This document shows positions 25,936-35,987 of a stretch of 64,000 nucleotides of DNA, in pieces (the stretch's first letter is position 1; each line of letters begins with the position of its first letter). The notes beneath the pieces are model-generated. The model saw nothing but the letters and a program-made list of their open reading frames with translations, searched no databases and was not told the DNA's origin. The DNA is from JADFGZ01 sp965222345. GTDB lineage: Bacteria; Acidobacteriota; Terriglobia; 2-12-FULL-54-10. The translations under genes were made by a program, and so were the position numbers. Location of the stretch: NCBI GenBank assembly GCA_965222345.1, contig CBDCTS010000007.1:1922001-1986000 (forward strand), written 5' to 3'.

Positions 25936-27297
25936 CTAAAGCCCGCCATAGAACCGGCCAGGGTTCAGGATGGCCTGCGGGTCAAACTGCGCCTTCAACC
26001 GTTGCATCACGGGGAAGTCATCGCGGAGCGGACCCCACAGGTTTGTCATTTCTTTTACTGCAGGGGGAGCCCATTCAACGACGGCGCGGCCCCCGAGCCG
26101 GTCCGTCTCACTCAGGAGAACTTCGCAGGCTTTGGCCGCGCGTTCGGCTTGGGAGACGCCATTGGGTTCAGGCTGTGGCAACAGATAACAATACACAACG
26201 CCCGTGCCGGCCCGCGCCAGCGTGGCCAGTGAAAGGCCGTTGCGGGATGCAGCTTGTCGCGCCTGTTCCATCAGGTCGCCAATGCGGGAGAGCAGTACCG
26301 ATGCTTTTACGACTACGGCTTCCCGGTGCGAGCGCAGGACACCGGGCGTGAGCTCCTGAATTTTCTTCCATAATTTCTGCTCAGCCTCGCCTGTGAGTTC
26401 GGAATGCCTTTCCCAACCGTCGGGGCGGACCAGCGCGGGCAGCTCGCGGCGGACCCGCTCAATGGCCGCCTGCGGCCCTGCCATCGCCACCAGCAGGGTG
26501 AACGGAGCAGCGGACAAAACCGCTTCCCCGGCGAGCGAACCGGCGGCGGCGTCCACCATGTCCAGGGCCTGCGGAGAGAACGGGGAGTTCAGGATGCGGT
26601 GGCGCGCCTGCAGGGCTTGCCGGGCCGTGGAAAACCCTAGCAGAAGAGTCACGCGAGAGGGCGGGACGGGGAAAACTTTTAAGGTGACCTCCGTGATGAC
26701 GCCCAGGGTTCCGAAAGACCCCAGCAACATTTTTCCCATATCGTAGCCTGCGACGTTTTTGACCACCTTGCCACCGCTTTTTGCCAGCTTCCCCTCGGCC
26801 GTGACAAAGTGGACTCCGAGCAGCATGTCGCGGGAGGCGCCATACTTCAGCCGCCGGGCCCCGCTCCCGTTGGTGGCCAGCACGCCTCCGACGGTCGCCT
26901 GGGAAGCGAAAGGCGCATCGAGCGGCAACATTTGCCCCTTGGCGCACAACGCGGCGTCCAGTTCGCGGACCGGGAGTCCGGCCTGGACGGTGATGGTCAG
27001 ATCGGCGGGCTGGTAGTCGCTGACGCGGTCCAGACGGTCCAGCATCAGGACCAGATCAATCTGCCGGGCAACGCCTCCCATGCGGTGCTTTGTCAGGCTG
27101 GCGGCAGGCGAGACCTTCAGGCGTTCAGCGCAGGCCAGCTTCATGACCTCCGAAACCTGTTCGGCGCTGATGGGGTGCACAACGGTACTAGGCAGCGAGC
27201 CTTCCCAGCCGCGTTCCCGCAAAAATTCGGTGTCGAAGGTAAGATGTTCATCCCCGACGATCTCAGACAACCGCTTGCGGCAGGATTCCTGTGGCAC
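25936..27297 (-). CDS. glcE: Glycolate oxidase FAD-binding subunit GlcE
   Basis: GlcE is the second flavin-domain subunit of glycolate oxidase. The FAD-binding PCMH domain shows VSPAASLTKHRMGG, DLTITVQAGLPVRELDAAL and ASQATVGGVLATNGSGARRLKYG. The C-terminus ends LKAQFDPQAILNPGRFYGGL, the standard ending of this family. It is 453 residues, about 100 longer than the E. coli protein, as in many other phyla. It lies between glcD and glcF on the minus strand. Confidence 0.92.
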   Translation of the reverse strand: MPQESCRKRLSEIVGDEHLTFDTEFLRERGWEGSLPSTVVHPISAEQVSEVMKLACAERLKVSPAASLTKHRMGGVARQIDLVLMLDRLDRVSDYQPADLTITVQAGLPVRELDAALCAKGQMLPLDAPFASQATVGGVLATNGSGARRLKYGASRDMLLGVHFVTAEGKLAKSGGKVVKNVAGYDMGKMLLGSFGTLGVITEVTLKVFPVPPSRVTLLLGFSTARQALQARHRILNSPFSPQALDMVDAAAGSLAGEAVLSAAPFTLLVAMAGPQAAIERVRRELPALVRPDGWERHSELTGEAEQKLWKKIQELTPGVLRSHREAVVVKASVLLSRIGDLMEQARQAASRNGLSLATLARAGTGVVYCYLLPQPEPNGVSQAERAAKACEVLLSETDRLGGRAVVEWAPPAVKEMTNLWGPLRDDFPVMQRLKAQFDPQAILNPGRFYGGL

Positions 27298-27358
27298 GAG
27301 GCAAGTTCTCCGGCTTAGATTCAGAAAACAGAAACCGGCCCGTTCTGGGCCTCTATCG

Positions 27359-28777
27359 TCACCGTCCGACCTGATGCCGGATGCGAATCTCGCCGCACCC
27401 CTTGGAGGTCGGAAACATCTTGGACGGGTTCAGCCGCCCGTCCGGGTTGAAGACCGCTTTTATCTGTCCCATTGCGGTCAGGTCGTCCTCAGTGAACAGC
27501 AGCGGCATTAGATCGTTTTTTTCCGTGCCCACGCCGTGCTCGCCAGTGATGGAGCCGCCCAGCTCGACGCAGAAGGCGAGAATCTCCGATCCGGCCTGAA
27601 CCACCCGGCTGTACTGCTGCCGGTCACGCGCGTCGAATAGGATCAGGGGATGGAGATTCCCGTCCCCGGCATGAAAGACGTTGGCTATCTTCAGTCCGAA
27701 GCGCTCGCCCACCTGGCGGATAAAGCGCAGCGTCTCCGGGATGCGGGTACGCGGGATGACGCCGTCCTGGACATAGAAGCTGGGCGAGATGCGGCCCATG
27801 GCGCCGAAGGCGTTTTTGCGTCCCGCCCACAATAGCTGGCGCTCGGCTTCGGAGCGCGCCAGGCGCAACTCTCGGGCGGCGTGGCGGCGGCAGACTTCGC
27901 CGATCTGGCCGGCCTGAATCTCCACTTCCTCGGAAAGCCCTTCGAGTTCGATTAGCAGCACGGCGGCGGCGTCCCGAGGGTAGCCGGCCTTTGTGGCCGT
28001 CTCCACCGCCTGGAGCGTCAACTGATCCATCATTTCCAGGGCCGCGGGCGTGATGGCGCGCGCCGTGATCTCGGCCACCGTCTCGGTGGCGTCGTCCACG
28101 GTTTCAAAGATTCCCAGCAGCGTCTTCACCGCCTCAGGCAGCCGGTTCAGCCGCACCGTGATCTCGGTGACGATGCCGAGCGTCCCTTCCGAACCGACCA
28201 ACAGGCCGGTCAGGTCGTAGCCGGGCGAGTCCGGCACTTTGCCGCCGGTGTGCAGTAGCCGGCCATCGGGCAGAACGGTCTCTAAGCCCAGGACGTGGTT
28301 TGTGGTGACGCCATAAGCCAACGTATGAGGCCCGCCGGAATTTTCCGCTACGTTGCCGCCCAGCGTACAAGCTTTCTGGCTGGAGGGGTCGGGCGCGTAG
28401 TAATAACCGCTCGCGGCGACGGCGAGCGAAAGGTCCAGGTTGACAACGCCCGGCTGCACCACGGCCCGCTGGTTCTCGATGTCGATCTCGACGATCTTCT
28501 TCATGCGCGAGAAGCCCAAGATCAGCCCACCTTCAACGGCCACTGCGCCACCGCTCAGCCCGGTCCCCGCACCGCGCGCCACCAGGGGAAGATTCTTTTC
28601 GTTGGCCCAGCGGGCCAGACGAACAACCTCTTCGGTGGTGGAGGGGAATACGGTAGCCTCCGGAGTGGCGCGCTCCACCGATCCGTCGTACTCGTAAAGC
28701 ATCATGTCTTCGGACCGGTGGAGCACGGCTTCTGGGCCGACGATGCTTGCGAGTTGGGTTATCCAATCTGTCTGCAT
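27359..28777 (-). CDS. glcD: Glycolate oxidase subunit GlcD
   Basis: GlcD is the catalytic FAD subunit that oxidises glycolate to glyoxylate. The ATG at 28777 gives 472 residues. The PCMH FAD domain has LVARGAGTGLSGGAVA, the segment ACTLGGNVAENSGGPHTLAYG and GSEGTLGIVTEITVRL. The C-terminal oxidase domain has VFHAGDGNLHPLI and GGSITGEHGVG with the conserved His residues, and ends FNPDGRLNPSKMFP. An earlier in-frame start at 28852 adds residues without family match. It is the first gene of glcDEF and is divergent from mrp. Confidence 0.95.
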   Translation of the reverse strand: MQTDWITQLASIVGPEAVLHRSEDMMLYEYDGSVERATPEATVFPSTTEEVVRLARWANEKNLPLVARGAGTGLSGGAVAVEGGLILGFSRMKKIVEIDIENQRAVVQPGVVNLDLSLAVAASGYYYAPDPSSQKACTLGGNVAENSGGPHTLAYGVTTNHVLGLETVLPDGRLLHTGGKVPDSPGYDLTGLLVGSEGTLGIVTEITVRLNRLPEAVKTLLGIFETVDDATETVAEITARAITPAALEMMDQLTLQAVETATKAGYPRDAAAVLLIELEGLSEEVEIQAGQIGEVCRRHAARELRLARSEAERQLLWAGRKNAFGAMGRISPSFYVQDGVIPRTRIPETLRFIRQVGERFGLKIANVFHAGDGNLHPLILFDARDRQQYSRVVQAGSEILAFCVELGGSITGEHGVGTEKNDLMPLLFTEDDLTAMGQIKAVFNPDGRLNPSKMFPTSKGCGEIRIRHQVGR

Positions 28778-28858
28778 GATTTTTCTGAGGCGAATGCCGC
28801 TCCAACGTCCGGTGCTTGGTCTCGCGACTCGCGAGGCGCAAGCGGCCTCCACTGCTTA

Positions 28859-28867
28859 TGTTATAAT
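28859..28867 (+). promoter_or_regulatory. Extended -10 promoter for mrp
   Basis: TGTTATAAT is a perfect TGnTATAAT extended -10, 45 bases ahead of the mrp ATG. No good -35 is present, which an extended -10 does not need. A GGGAAGGAAG ribosome site follows. Confidence 0.55.
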
Positions 28868-28911
28868 GCCTGATTCGAGTTGCGCCAGAATTTCTATAGG
28901 GAAGGAAGAAT

Positions 28912-30000
28912 ATGGCTGGAGCCAGCACAGATGTGAGCCGGGTTTTTGAGGCATTGAGCCATGTACAGGAACCCGAGCTGCACAAAGATATTGTCACCCT
29001 CAACATGGTCAAGGACGTGGCGGTTGCGGGTTCCACTGTCTCGCTGACCTTCGTACTCACCACTCCAGCCTGTCCCCTGAAAGCGGAGATAGAAAAAAGC
29101 ATCCGGGACGAGTTACTGAAGCTCGACGGTGTTCAGGACGTTCAGATCAAGATGGAAGCCTCGGTGCCCAAGGCGCGCGACATGCAAGGGCGCGCCGGAA
29201 TCCCAGGGGTGAAGAATATCGTCGCTGTTGCCTCGGGCAAAGGCGGCGTGGGCAAGACCACCGTCGCCGTGAACCTTGCGGTGGCGCTGGCGCGTATGGG
29301 AGCCGCCGTAGGCCTGATGGATTCCGACATTTACGGACCCAACGTGCCGCGCATGATGGGCATTCAGGGAAGCCCGCAGGCAACGGGAGAGCGCATCCAC
29401 CCGCTGGAAGGAGCCGGGATTCGGCTGATGTCGATGGGTTTTCTGAATCCAGGGGACCGGCCCCTGGTGTGGCGCGGCCCGATGCTGCACAGCGTAATCC
29501 AGCAGTTTCTGCGTAAAGTGGACTGGGGCGAACTAGACTATCTGGTTCTGGACTTGCCGCCGGGAACCGGCGACGTGCAACTGAGCCTGACGCAGTCTGT
29601 CCCGCTCTCGGGAGGAGTGGTGGTCACCACGCCGTCCGACGTCGCCCTGGAGGACGCCCGCAAGGCCATCGAAATGTTCCGGCAAGTGAAGGTGGAGGTG
29701 CTCGGGATCGTAGAGAACATGAGCTATTTTGTCTGTCCCCACTGCTCGGAGCGGATTGAAATCTTCAGCCACGGCGGCGGACGAAAAACGAGCGAGGATT
29801 TCAACATCCCGTTTCTGGGCGAGATTGCGCTTCACCCGGAGATTCGGGCCGGCGGCGATGTCGGGTCGCCGCTGGCGGCCCGGGGTGCGGAGTCTCCCGA
29901 GGCAGCCCGCTTTTACGAGATTGCCAGGCAAGTGGCGGCGCGGATCAGCGTCGCGAATTTGACCGCTAGCCCGGAGCAGTTGATGACCATCCGTCCGTGA
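28912..30000 (+). CDS. mrp: Mrp/ApbC/Nbp35-family iron-sulfur cluster carrier ATPase
   Basis: It is an ATP-dependent scaffold or carrier for Fe-S clusters. An N-terminal DUF59/MIP18 domain fills residues 1-80 (VQEPELHKDIVTLNMV, TTPACPLK). The deviant Walker A GKGGVGKTT is near residue 108. The bridging cluster motif CPHC is near residue 274 (FVCPHCSERIEIF), and the GGG-K-S-E segment follows. It is 362 residues, the standard length. It may serve the Fe-S rich enzymes coded near it (GlcF, CoxS, NuoI), though this is only suggested by content. Confidence 0.95.
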   Translation: MAGASTDVSRVFEALSHVQEPELHKDIVTLNMVKDVAVAGSTVSLTFVLTTPACPLKAEIEKSIRDELLKLDGVQDVQIKMEASVPKARDMQGRAGIPGVKNIVAVASGKGGVGKTTVAVNLAVALARMGAAVGLMDSDIYGPNVPRMMGIQGSPQATGERIHPLEGAGIRLMSMGFLNPGDRPLVWRGPMLHSVIQQFLRKVDWGELDYLVLDLPPGTGDVQLSLTQSVPLSGGVVVTTPSDVALEDARKAIEMFRQVKVEVLGIVENMSYFVCPHCSERIEIFSHGGGRKTSEDFNIPFLGEIALHPEIRAGGDVGSPLAARGAESPEAARFYEIARQVAARISVANLTASPEQLMTIRP

Positions 30001-30218
30001 GACACGCGGGCGGCGGTCTCGGATTGCAAATGCATCGGGTAGCCGTCGTTTGAGGACGATTCACCTTCCACACCCAATTATTCTGGTTTTCTCCCAGGGG
30101 CTGGCCTTTCTTCCGATACGGTATTATTGCCAATCCCCCAGGTTCCAGTGAACAGCAGCCGGAGTTGTGTTTACTCTAGCGGGTCGGGGATTCTGAAAAT
30201 TTGGAGGCTGATTCATTT

Positions 30219-31571
30219 ATGTCGGAGCAAGGAAAGCACTATGTAGCCATCATTGGAGGAGCCGTGGCAGGCTCCGCGGCGGCGGCGATTCTGGCGGACA
30301 GCGGAATCCGGGTGGCTGTTTTTGATCAGAACACGAGGCCGTATGGAAAGATCGAAGACGGCCTGCCGCGCTGGCACCTGCAACAACGCAAGCAGGAATA
30401 CGCCCGCATCGATGCCCGCCTCAACAAGCCCGACGTGAAGTTTATTCCCTCCACCCGGCTCGGCAGCGACCTGGATTTCCAGGAGCTGGTCGAGCAGTGG
30501 GGTTTTTCCGCCGTCATCCTGGCCAACGGGGCCTGGGAGGACCGCGGGGTGGGCGTCGAGGGCGCCGATGAGTATATCGACAAGGGCCTGATTTACCAGA
30601 ATCCCTTTATCTATTGGTACAACCACAAGAATGAAAAAAGCTATTCCGGCCCACGCTACGAGACTCCGGACGAGACTCTGGTCCTCGGCGGCGGGCTAGC
30701 GTCTATCGACGTGGTGAAGGCTCTGCAACTGGAGAACTACGAGCGGGCGCTGAAGGCCCGGGGCGTCCAGACGGATATGCATAAACTCGAAAAGAAAGGC
30801 ATCCCGGCGATCTGTAAAAACCACAACATAGAGCCACAAGACCTGGGCGTCAAGGGGTGTCTGTTGATTTACCGCCGCCGCATGCAGGACATGCCGCTGG
30901 CGCAACCCCCGGATAATGCCACGCCCGAACAACTGGCACGGACCGAGGGCGTTCGCCAGAAACTGCTCGGCGTGGCGCAGAGGAAATATCTATTCCGGGT
31001 TCAAGATCGCAGGCTGACCGTGGGCCTCATTGTGGAAAACGGCCGTCTGGCAGGGCTGAAGTTATCTGAAACTCACGTCGAGGGGCGCAAGGCCACGCCC
31101 ATTCCCGGCACCGAACATGACCTCCGTGCTCCGCTGATTATCTCCTCCATCGGCTCGATTCCGGAGGTCATCCCAGGCATCGACATGAAGGGCGCATATT
31201 ACACCTTCAAGGACTGGGACCTCGGCACCTACTCCGGTTCCGACCGCGTCTTCGGCGTGGGAAACGTGGTCACCGGCCAGGGAAACATCCGGGCCTCGCT
31301 GGTTCACAGCCAGAAGGTGGCCAATCACCTCATTGAGAATTATATGGGTGTCGGAGAGAATTCCGACATTTCCGGCTTCACCGCGTCCGCCGAAGGACGG
31401 GCCGCGGCGCAGGCCGAACAGGTGAAGGAGCAGATTCACTCGATGAGGCCGCTGTCGGATGCTCATCTCGCAGCGCTCGACCAGCGGATCAGCGCAACAC
31501 AAAAGAAAGTCGGCTACGGCGGCGACTATGACGCCTGGATTGCGAAGGTGACACCGCCCGACATGGAATAA
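30219..31571 (+). CDS. FAD/NAD(P)-dependent oxidoreductase of the ferredoxin-NADP reductase/glutamate synthase small-subunit type
   Basis: The 450-residue protein has an N-terminal dinucleotide-binding fold (YVAIIGGAVAGSAAAAILAD), a GLPRW segment typical of the glutamate synthase beta-subunit group (YGKIEDGLPRWHLQQ), and a second nucleotide site LVLGGGLASIDVVKAL near residue 162. The late VFGVGNVVTGQGNIRASLVHSQKVANH is the final FAD-binding strand region. It lacks N-terminal cysteine clusters, so it is not a GltD with its own Fe-S domain. It probably moves electrons between NAD(P)H and a ferredoxin-like partner. The ATG at 30219 has GGAGG 11 bases upstream; the partner is not in view. Confidence 0.75.
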   Translation: MSEQGKHYVAIIGGAVAGSAAAAILADSGIRVAVFDQNTRPYGKIEDGLPRWHLQQRKQEYARIDARLNKPDVKFIPSTRLGSDLDFQELVEQWGFSAVILANGAWEDRGVGVEGADEYIDKGLIYQNPFIYWYNHKNEKSYSGPRYETPDETLVLGGGLASIDVVKALQLENYERALKARGVQTDMHKLEKKGIPAICKNHNIEPQDLGVKGCLLIYRRRMQDMPLAQPPDNATPEQLARTEGVRQKLLGVAQRKYLFRVQDRRLTVGLIVENGRLAGLKLSETHVEGRKATPIPGTEHDLRAPLIISSIGSIPEVIPGIDMKGAYYTFKDWDLGTYSGSDRVFGVGNVVTGQGNIRASLVHSQKVANHLIENYMGVGENSDISGFTASAEGRAAAQAEQVKEQIHSMRPLSDAHLAALDQRISATQKKVGYGGDYDAWIAKVTPPDME

Positions 31572-31701
31572 TCGGGCGAGTCGGCGGATTCCCGCCGGGA
31601 AAGAAAGAGAAAGAAACAGAACAAGGTCCAGATCGTCCCGGCGTGGAGGCCGGTTGCTCGTTATTAAAATCGAGAAAGCTTTGCAGAGGGAGGAATCTAA
31701 A

Positions 31702-32643
31702 TTGCCAGCACGAATCCTGAGCGGCACTGCCATTCGCGACCAGATTCAGAGCGAATTGATCCGGGAGATGGAGCAACTCCGGGCAGCGAGCATCCGGCCC
31801 GGGCTGGCGGTGATTCTGGTAGGCAACGACCCCGGCTCGGAGATTTATACCCGGAACAAGGTCAAGACCTGCCAGAAGCTGGGGATGCACAGTGAGCGGC
31901 TGGTTTTTCCGGAAACGACCAATACAGAAGAGCTGCTGGCGCAGGTGGAGCGGCTGAACAGCTGCAACGAGATTGACGGAATTCTGGTGCAACTGCCCTT
32001 ACCGTCGCAAATCGACTCCAAGCGGGTGCTGCTGGCCGTCGATCCGCAGAAGGATGTGGACGGATTACATCCTGTAAACGTGGGGAACCTGGTGACGCAA
32101 CGGCCGGGATTGGTTCCCTGTACGCCCGCCGGGATTTTGGAAATTTTGAAACGCAACGAGATTCCGATCCAAGGACAGCGGGCGGTAGTGGTAGGCCGCA
32201 GCGACATCGTCGGCAAGCCGGTCGCACTGCTGCTGATGCACCATCACGCTACGGTGACGGTCTGCCACTCCCGAACGAAAAACCTGCCTGCCGTTTGCCG
32301 CGAGGCGGATATTTTGGTGGCCGCGCTGGGCAAGGCGGGCATGGTGACGGGCGAGTTTGTCAAGCCGGGGGCTGCGGTCATCGACGTGGGCACCGGCAGG
32401 CTCACCAGCCGGGAACAGGTGGAACGATTTTTCCCTGGAGACCAAAAGCGCATGGGAACGTTTGAAAGAAATGGGTCCACGCTGATCGGAGACATTGACC
32501 CTTCCACGGTTCTCCCCATCGCCGGCGCCTTGACGCCGGTGCCCGGCGGCGTCGGCCCGCTGACTATCACCATGTTGATGGTGAACACGGTTCGGGCAGC
32601 GCGTCTGCGGCGTTCACACCTGGTGGCTAACGCGACGACCTGA
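31702..32643 (+). CDS. folD: Bifunctional methylenetetrahydrofolate dehydrogenase/methenyltetrahydrofolate cyclohydrolase
   Basis: FolD makes 10-formyltetrahydrofolate, the donor used by Fmt. The family marks are YTRNKVKTCQKLGM with the catalytic Lys, ILVQLPLPSQID, DVDGLHPVNVG, VVGRSDIVGKPVALLL near residue 165 and the ending LTPVPGGVGPLTITMLM. The TTG at 31702 (LPARILSGTAI) is taken as start because GGGAGG lies 8 bases upstream and family proteins begin there. An ATG at 31654 would add 16 unrelated residues. The product is 313 residues. Confidence 0.95.
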   Translation: MPARILSGTAIRDQIQSELIREMEQLRAASIRPGLAVILVGNDPGSEIYTRNKVKTCQKLGMHSERLVFPETTNTEELLAQVERLNSCNEIDGILVQLPLPSQIDSKRVLLAVDPQKDVDGLHPVNVGNLVTQRPGLVPCTPAGILEILKRNEIPIQGQRAVVVGRSDIVGKPVALLLMHHHATVTVCHSRTKNLPAVCREADILVAALGKAGMVTGEFVKPGAAVIDVGTGRLTSREQVERFFPGDQKRMGTFERNGSTLIGDIDPSTVLPIAGALTPVPGGVGPLTITMLMVNTVRAARLRRSHLVANATT

Positions 32644-33079
32644 GCGGCAGTCGAAAAACCTAAGCTTCCGGCTAGACTAGTTTCAGAGTTTGTGCATTCC
32701 ATATTGTGTTCTTGTCAAGGCACGGTTTGAAGGGTCCCCAGCACACTGATGCCAGCGTGCTGGAGTGTCTTTTACCGTGCCGCCACCTGGATCACGACAG
32801 CGGCTTCAACCGCGCTGAGGTCTGGGTTGCAGCGCTGGAAAACGCAGAGTACAAAACTCGCCTCAGGCGCTAAGCCGCACTTGGCTGGAGAATCTACGGC
32901 GTCGATCCCCTTCTGGATGTCCTGGAAGACAGGATGCATTGGATCACACGGTTGGAGCCGACCCAACTCCGGTTGGTCTGCTCGGTAATGATGTAGGAGG
33001 GTTTCACCGGTCGGCTTATAATAATCACTTTCAGACGGGCATTCACTGGACTCGGTCAACTCCATAGGAGATGAAACTG
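32644..33079. other. Intergenic region between folD and the Cache-domain gene
   Basis: These 436 bases contain a hairpin CCAGCAC/GTGCTGG at 32738-32763, followed by a short T-rich stretch; it may end the folD transcript, but the stem is only 7 bp. A 97-codon minus-strand ORF (32772-33065) has no family features. An AGGAG at 33066-33070 serves the next gene. Nothing else was seen. Confidence 0.4.
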
Positions 33080-34499
33080 ATGAAACTTAGCCTCCGCCAA
33101 CCTCTGGTTCTCTTAATCCTGCTGTGCGCCGCACCGCAGGCTTTCGGCTCCGATGAACCCGTGTCTTGCGCGGATCACTCTATCACCGCCAGCGCCGTGC
33201 GCACACTGGGGGACATTCAGGCGTTCGTTCAATGCGCTTATGAGTTCGTCCAGGAAGCGGGGTTTGAGGAAGCCCGCAGGGCCTTTCACGAGGACGAGCG
33301 TTGGAGAAGCGGCCCAACCTATATCTCCGTCGACGAAATGACGCCGGTGCCCGGGGCGTCTCGCGCTTTCGTCTTCCCGCCCGACCCGGCGAGGGAAGGG
33401 GTAGCGTGGGGGCCGCTGGTCGACCACTTCGGCAGCGACCTCGCCGTGGAAGCGCATCGTGTCGTGAGTGGCTTCGGCGATGGTTGGGTCTACTACTCCT
33501 TCCCAAACCCAGAGACTGGAAAGGGATGAGCCGAAGGCTGCCTACTTCAAGGCAATTGACTGGAACGGAGTGACCTCTGCAATCAGTGCGGGCATTTACC
33601 GCCGTGACATTCCCGGCACCTGCGAGGCGGAAGAGGTCAACGCCATGCAATTCGAGGCAGAGCCTTCCGACCAGAGGCTGCAGGAGTTTGTCCGTTGCGC
33701 CGCCATGGAGCTGGAAGCGAATGGGTATTTCGCCATCGGGGCGCTATCCAGCGATCCCCGGTGGCGAAACCAATCGATCTACGTGTTCGGCCTGGATACC
33801 TACGGCAACGCGCTGTTCAGCGGCAATCTCTACAGCCAGCCGTGGTGGGGCGCCCTTACGCCCGAGTTGAACGACCGTGTGGACGGACCCTTTGGGGGCC
33901 GGGATGTGGTGAGCGTCGGCGACGCCTTCGGCGAAACCTTCCTGTACTACTCGACGCGCAATCCCTCCACCGGGATGCTGCAACGCAAGGTGGCTTTCGT
34001 CAAGAGGGTAATGGTCTATGGTCTGCCGATTCTGGTCGCCTCCGGCTATTATCTGGACGATGTTCCGGAGATCGAGGTCCTGCAGACCGCAGTGGTTGCC
34101 GCCCTCGATACCTTGGTGGCAGAGTTGGCGGCGGAACGACCGGCCGATGCGGCCGCTTATACGGAGCGCTTGCGGACCTACTTGGAGGACCATCCCGCGT
34201 TCTTCGGCAGTGCCGCCGCGCTGCTAGATCGCGCCGGCACGGTTACCACCAGCCCCTACGTCTATCGCACCGACGACGGCTACGCCACCCGCGACCTCGC
34301 CATTCCCTCCTACAACATCGAGGCGCAAGCCTGGGTCACGGCACCATTAGCCGCGAACGCGGGCGTCTGGACGGACCCTTACTTTGATGCGGGCGGCGGT
34401 GATATCTGGATGATCACCCGCTCTGTCCCGGCGCGCGATGCCGAGGGCATTTTCGCCATCATCACCACCGATCTGCCCGTGGATGCCCCCGCCCGGTAA
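33080..34499 (+). pseudogene. Secreted Cache-domain protein gene with a single-base frameshift
   Basis: Two frames make one protein. The first starts at the ATG at 33080 (AGGAG 9 bases upstream), has a signal peptide (PLVLLILLCAAPQAFG) and a first Cache-like sensor region, and stops at 33529 right after FPNPETG. The second frame continues as RDEPKAAYFKAIDWNG with a second repeat unit (GYFAIGALSSDPRWR, YYSTRNPSTG, SGYYLDD) and a third ligand-domain-like region (PYVYRTDDGY, GGDIWMITRSVPARD). Dropping one A from the AAA at 33520-33522 restores a product of about 470 residues, NPETGRDEPK, like the same motif in the second repeat. It could be a sequence error. Such proteins are probably periplasmic small-molecule binders without a signalling domain. 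Confidence 0.75.
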
Positions 34500-34833
34500 C
34501 GCCTCGTGTGCCGGGGGCCACGGCTTACCGCCCCTCTCTGGCGGACAGTATCTCCGACGCATCGCTCTCGCGGCCACCTTGTTCGAAATCCTCAAGTTTC
34601 AGGCCGTTGCGCCAGCTTTCCCTTCCTGAGGGCACTTTTGCGTAAATGAACAGATCAGCAGTCATCTGATGATACTTGCGAGATTACCGCTTCAGGCGCA
34701 GCTCTTCGCCGAACTGCTGACGGAGGCGATCTCAAGTTGGTGGGCATGATTAGTCTCCCGGGGGCGTCAGCCTCCCTCTTGTGGCCGGTTTTTCCCTCTG
34801 TGGTTTTGTCTTGGGGCTGTGAGAAAATAGGGT
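34500..34833. other. Intergenic region upstream of the methyltransferase
   Basis: These 334 bases show no gene, clear promoter or strong hairpin. Short open stretches here match nothing I recognise. Confidence 0.4.
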
Positions 34834-35742
34834 ATGTTTGGAGTTCAAGCTATAGTGGAGGTACTGCGGAAAAGCAAATCCTCGACCGCGGAAACCGCGG
34901 CTGCTGTCCGGGCCATGCATCAGCGCGAACGCGTACGAATCTTCGAGGATCCCTATGCCAAGTTACTGTGCGGACGGTTCTGGCGCCTGGTCTTGCGGAT
35001 TCGCCCGTTGGAATGGTTACTCAAAGGCATGACGCATCCCACGGCCCCAACCGCCATGTGCGTGGTGATGCGCGCGCGATATGCCGAGCAGGCCCTGGAG
35101 AAAGCCGTCGAAGAGGGCATCACACAGTACGTCATCATTGGAGCCGGGATGGATTCGTTCGCTTTCCGCAGGCCCGACCTGATGGATCGGATTGATGTCT
35201 TCGAGATCGATCATCCCGTGACGCAACGCAAGAAGCGGGAGCGCATTCATCGGGCGGGGCTGACAATCCCTTCCCGGCTGCATTTCGTGCCTGCCGACCT
35301 CGAGAAAATATCCGCCCTGGATGCACTCGCCGGTTCAGACTTCGAAATGTCTCGACCGACGTTCCTGACCCTGCTGGGGGTCGTCTACTATCTCACAGCC
35401 GATTCCCTGGCCGAGACGGCTCGCTCCATATCGCGGCACCTGCCTGCTGGAACGCTCTTGGTGATCGACTATCTCCTTGATGCAGAATCTGCTCAACCCG
35501 AACACCTCCCCATGCGGAACGGGATGAAGTCCTTCGTCGCGAGACTGGGGGAACCTATGATCAGCGAATACTCGCTGGCAACGATGAGTGCTTTGATGGC
35601 TGCCCAGGGCTTCGAGGTGGCCGAAAACTTCGCCCTCCCCGATCTGGAGCAGCGCTACAGGGAGGAACTCGGCGCCTTGCCGTTGGAAATTCCCAGCATC
35701 TTTGCGTTTGGCACCTTCCAAGTGGCCGCTCGGGACGCCTGA
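34834..35742 (+). CDS. Class I SAM-dependent methyltransferase, TIGR00027/leucine carboxyl methyltransferase type
   Basis: The 302-residue protein shows the features of this family: SKSSTAETAAAVRAMHQ at the start, RARYAEQALEKAVEEGITQYVIIGAGMDSFAFR with the SAM-binding loop near residue 105-115, FEIDHPVTQRKKRERI with the acidic ribose ligand, and HFVPADLE. Members methylate carboxyl or hydroxyl groups, often in natural-product or lipid contexts, and the substrate here is unknown. It has a GTATG start at 34834 with only a weak ribosome site and stands alone. Confidence 0.88.
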   Translation: MFGVQAIVEVLRKSKSSTAETAAAVRAMHQRERVRIFEDPYAKLLCGRFWRLVLRIRPLEWLLKGMTHPTAPTAMCVVMRARYAEQALEKAVEEGITQYVIIGAGMDSFAFRRPDLMDRIDVFEIDHPVTQRKKRERIHRAGLTIPSRLHFVPADLEKISALDALAGSDFEMSRPTFLTLLGVVYYLTADSLAETARSISRHLPAGTLLVIDYLLDAESAQPEHLPMRNGMKSFVARLGEPMISEYSLATMSALMAAQGFEVAENFALPDLEQRYREELGALPLEIPSIFAFGTFQVAARDA

Positions 35743-35987
35743 AGTCCCTTGACCGGTTTTGAACATACCAGCAATGAAGGACTCGCAGACCTTCCGCATC
35801 TTCGTGGGGCGGTTGGCGCTTTCCCAGGCTGCACCGCGCTATTCCCGCTACTAGCCAAGAGGTAGAGTTGCATTGCCTCTTCGACGGCAATGTACCAGAG
35901 AAGGAAATCGAGCGTGACAGGGGCGCCAGGGTGTCGTTGAGCGAGCAGTTCCAGTTTTGGTATACTGCCCATGCCCGGAGAACTAAA

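Noticed and set aside
32772..33065. 97-codon minus-strand ORF between folD and the Cache gene
   Set aside because: No ribosome site, family motif or compositional support; too short to accept alone.
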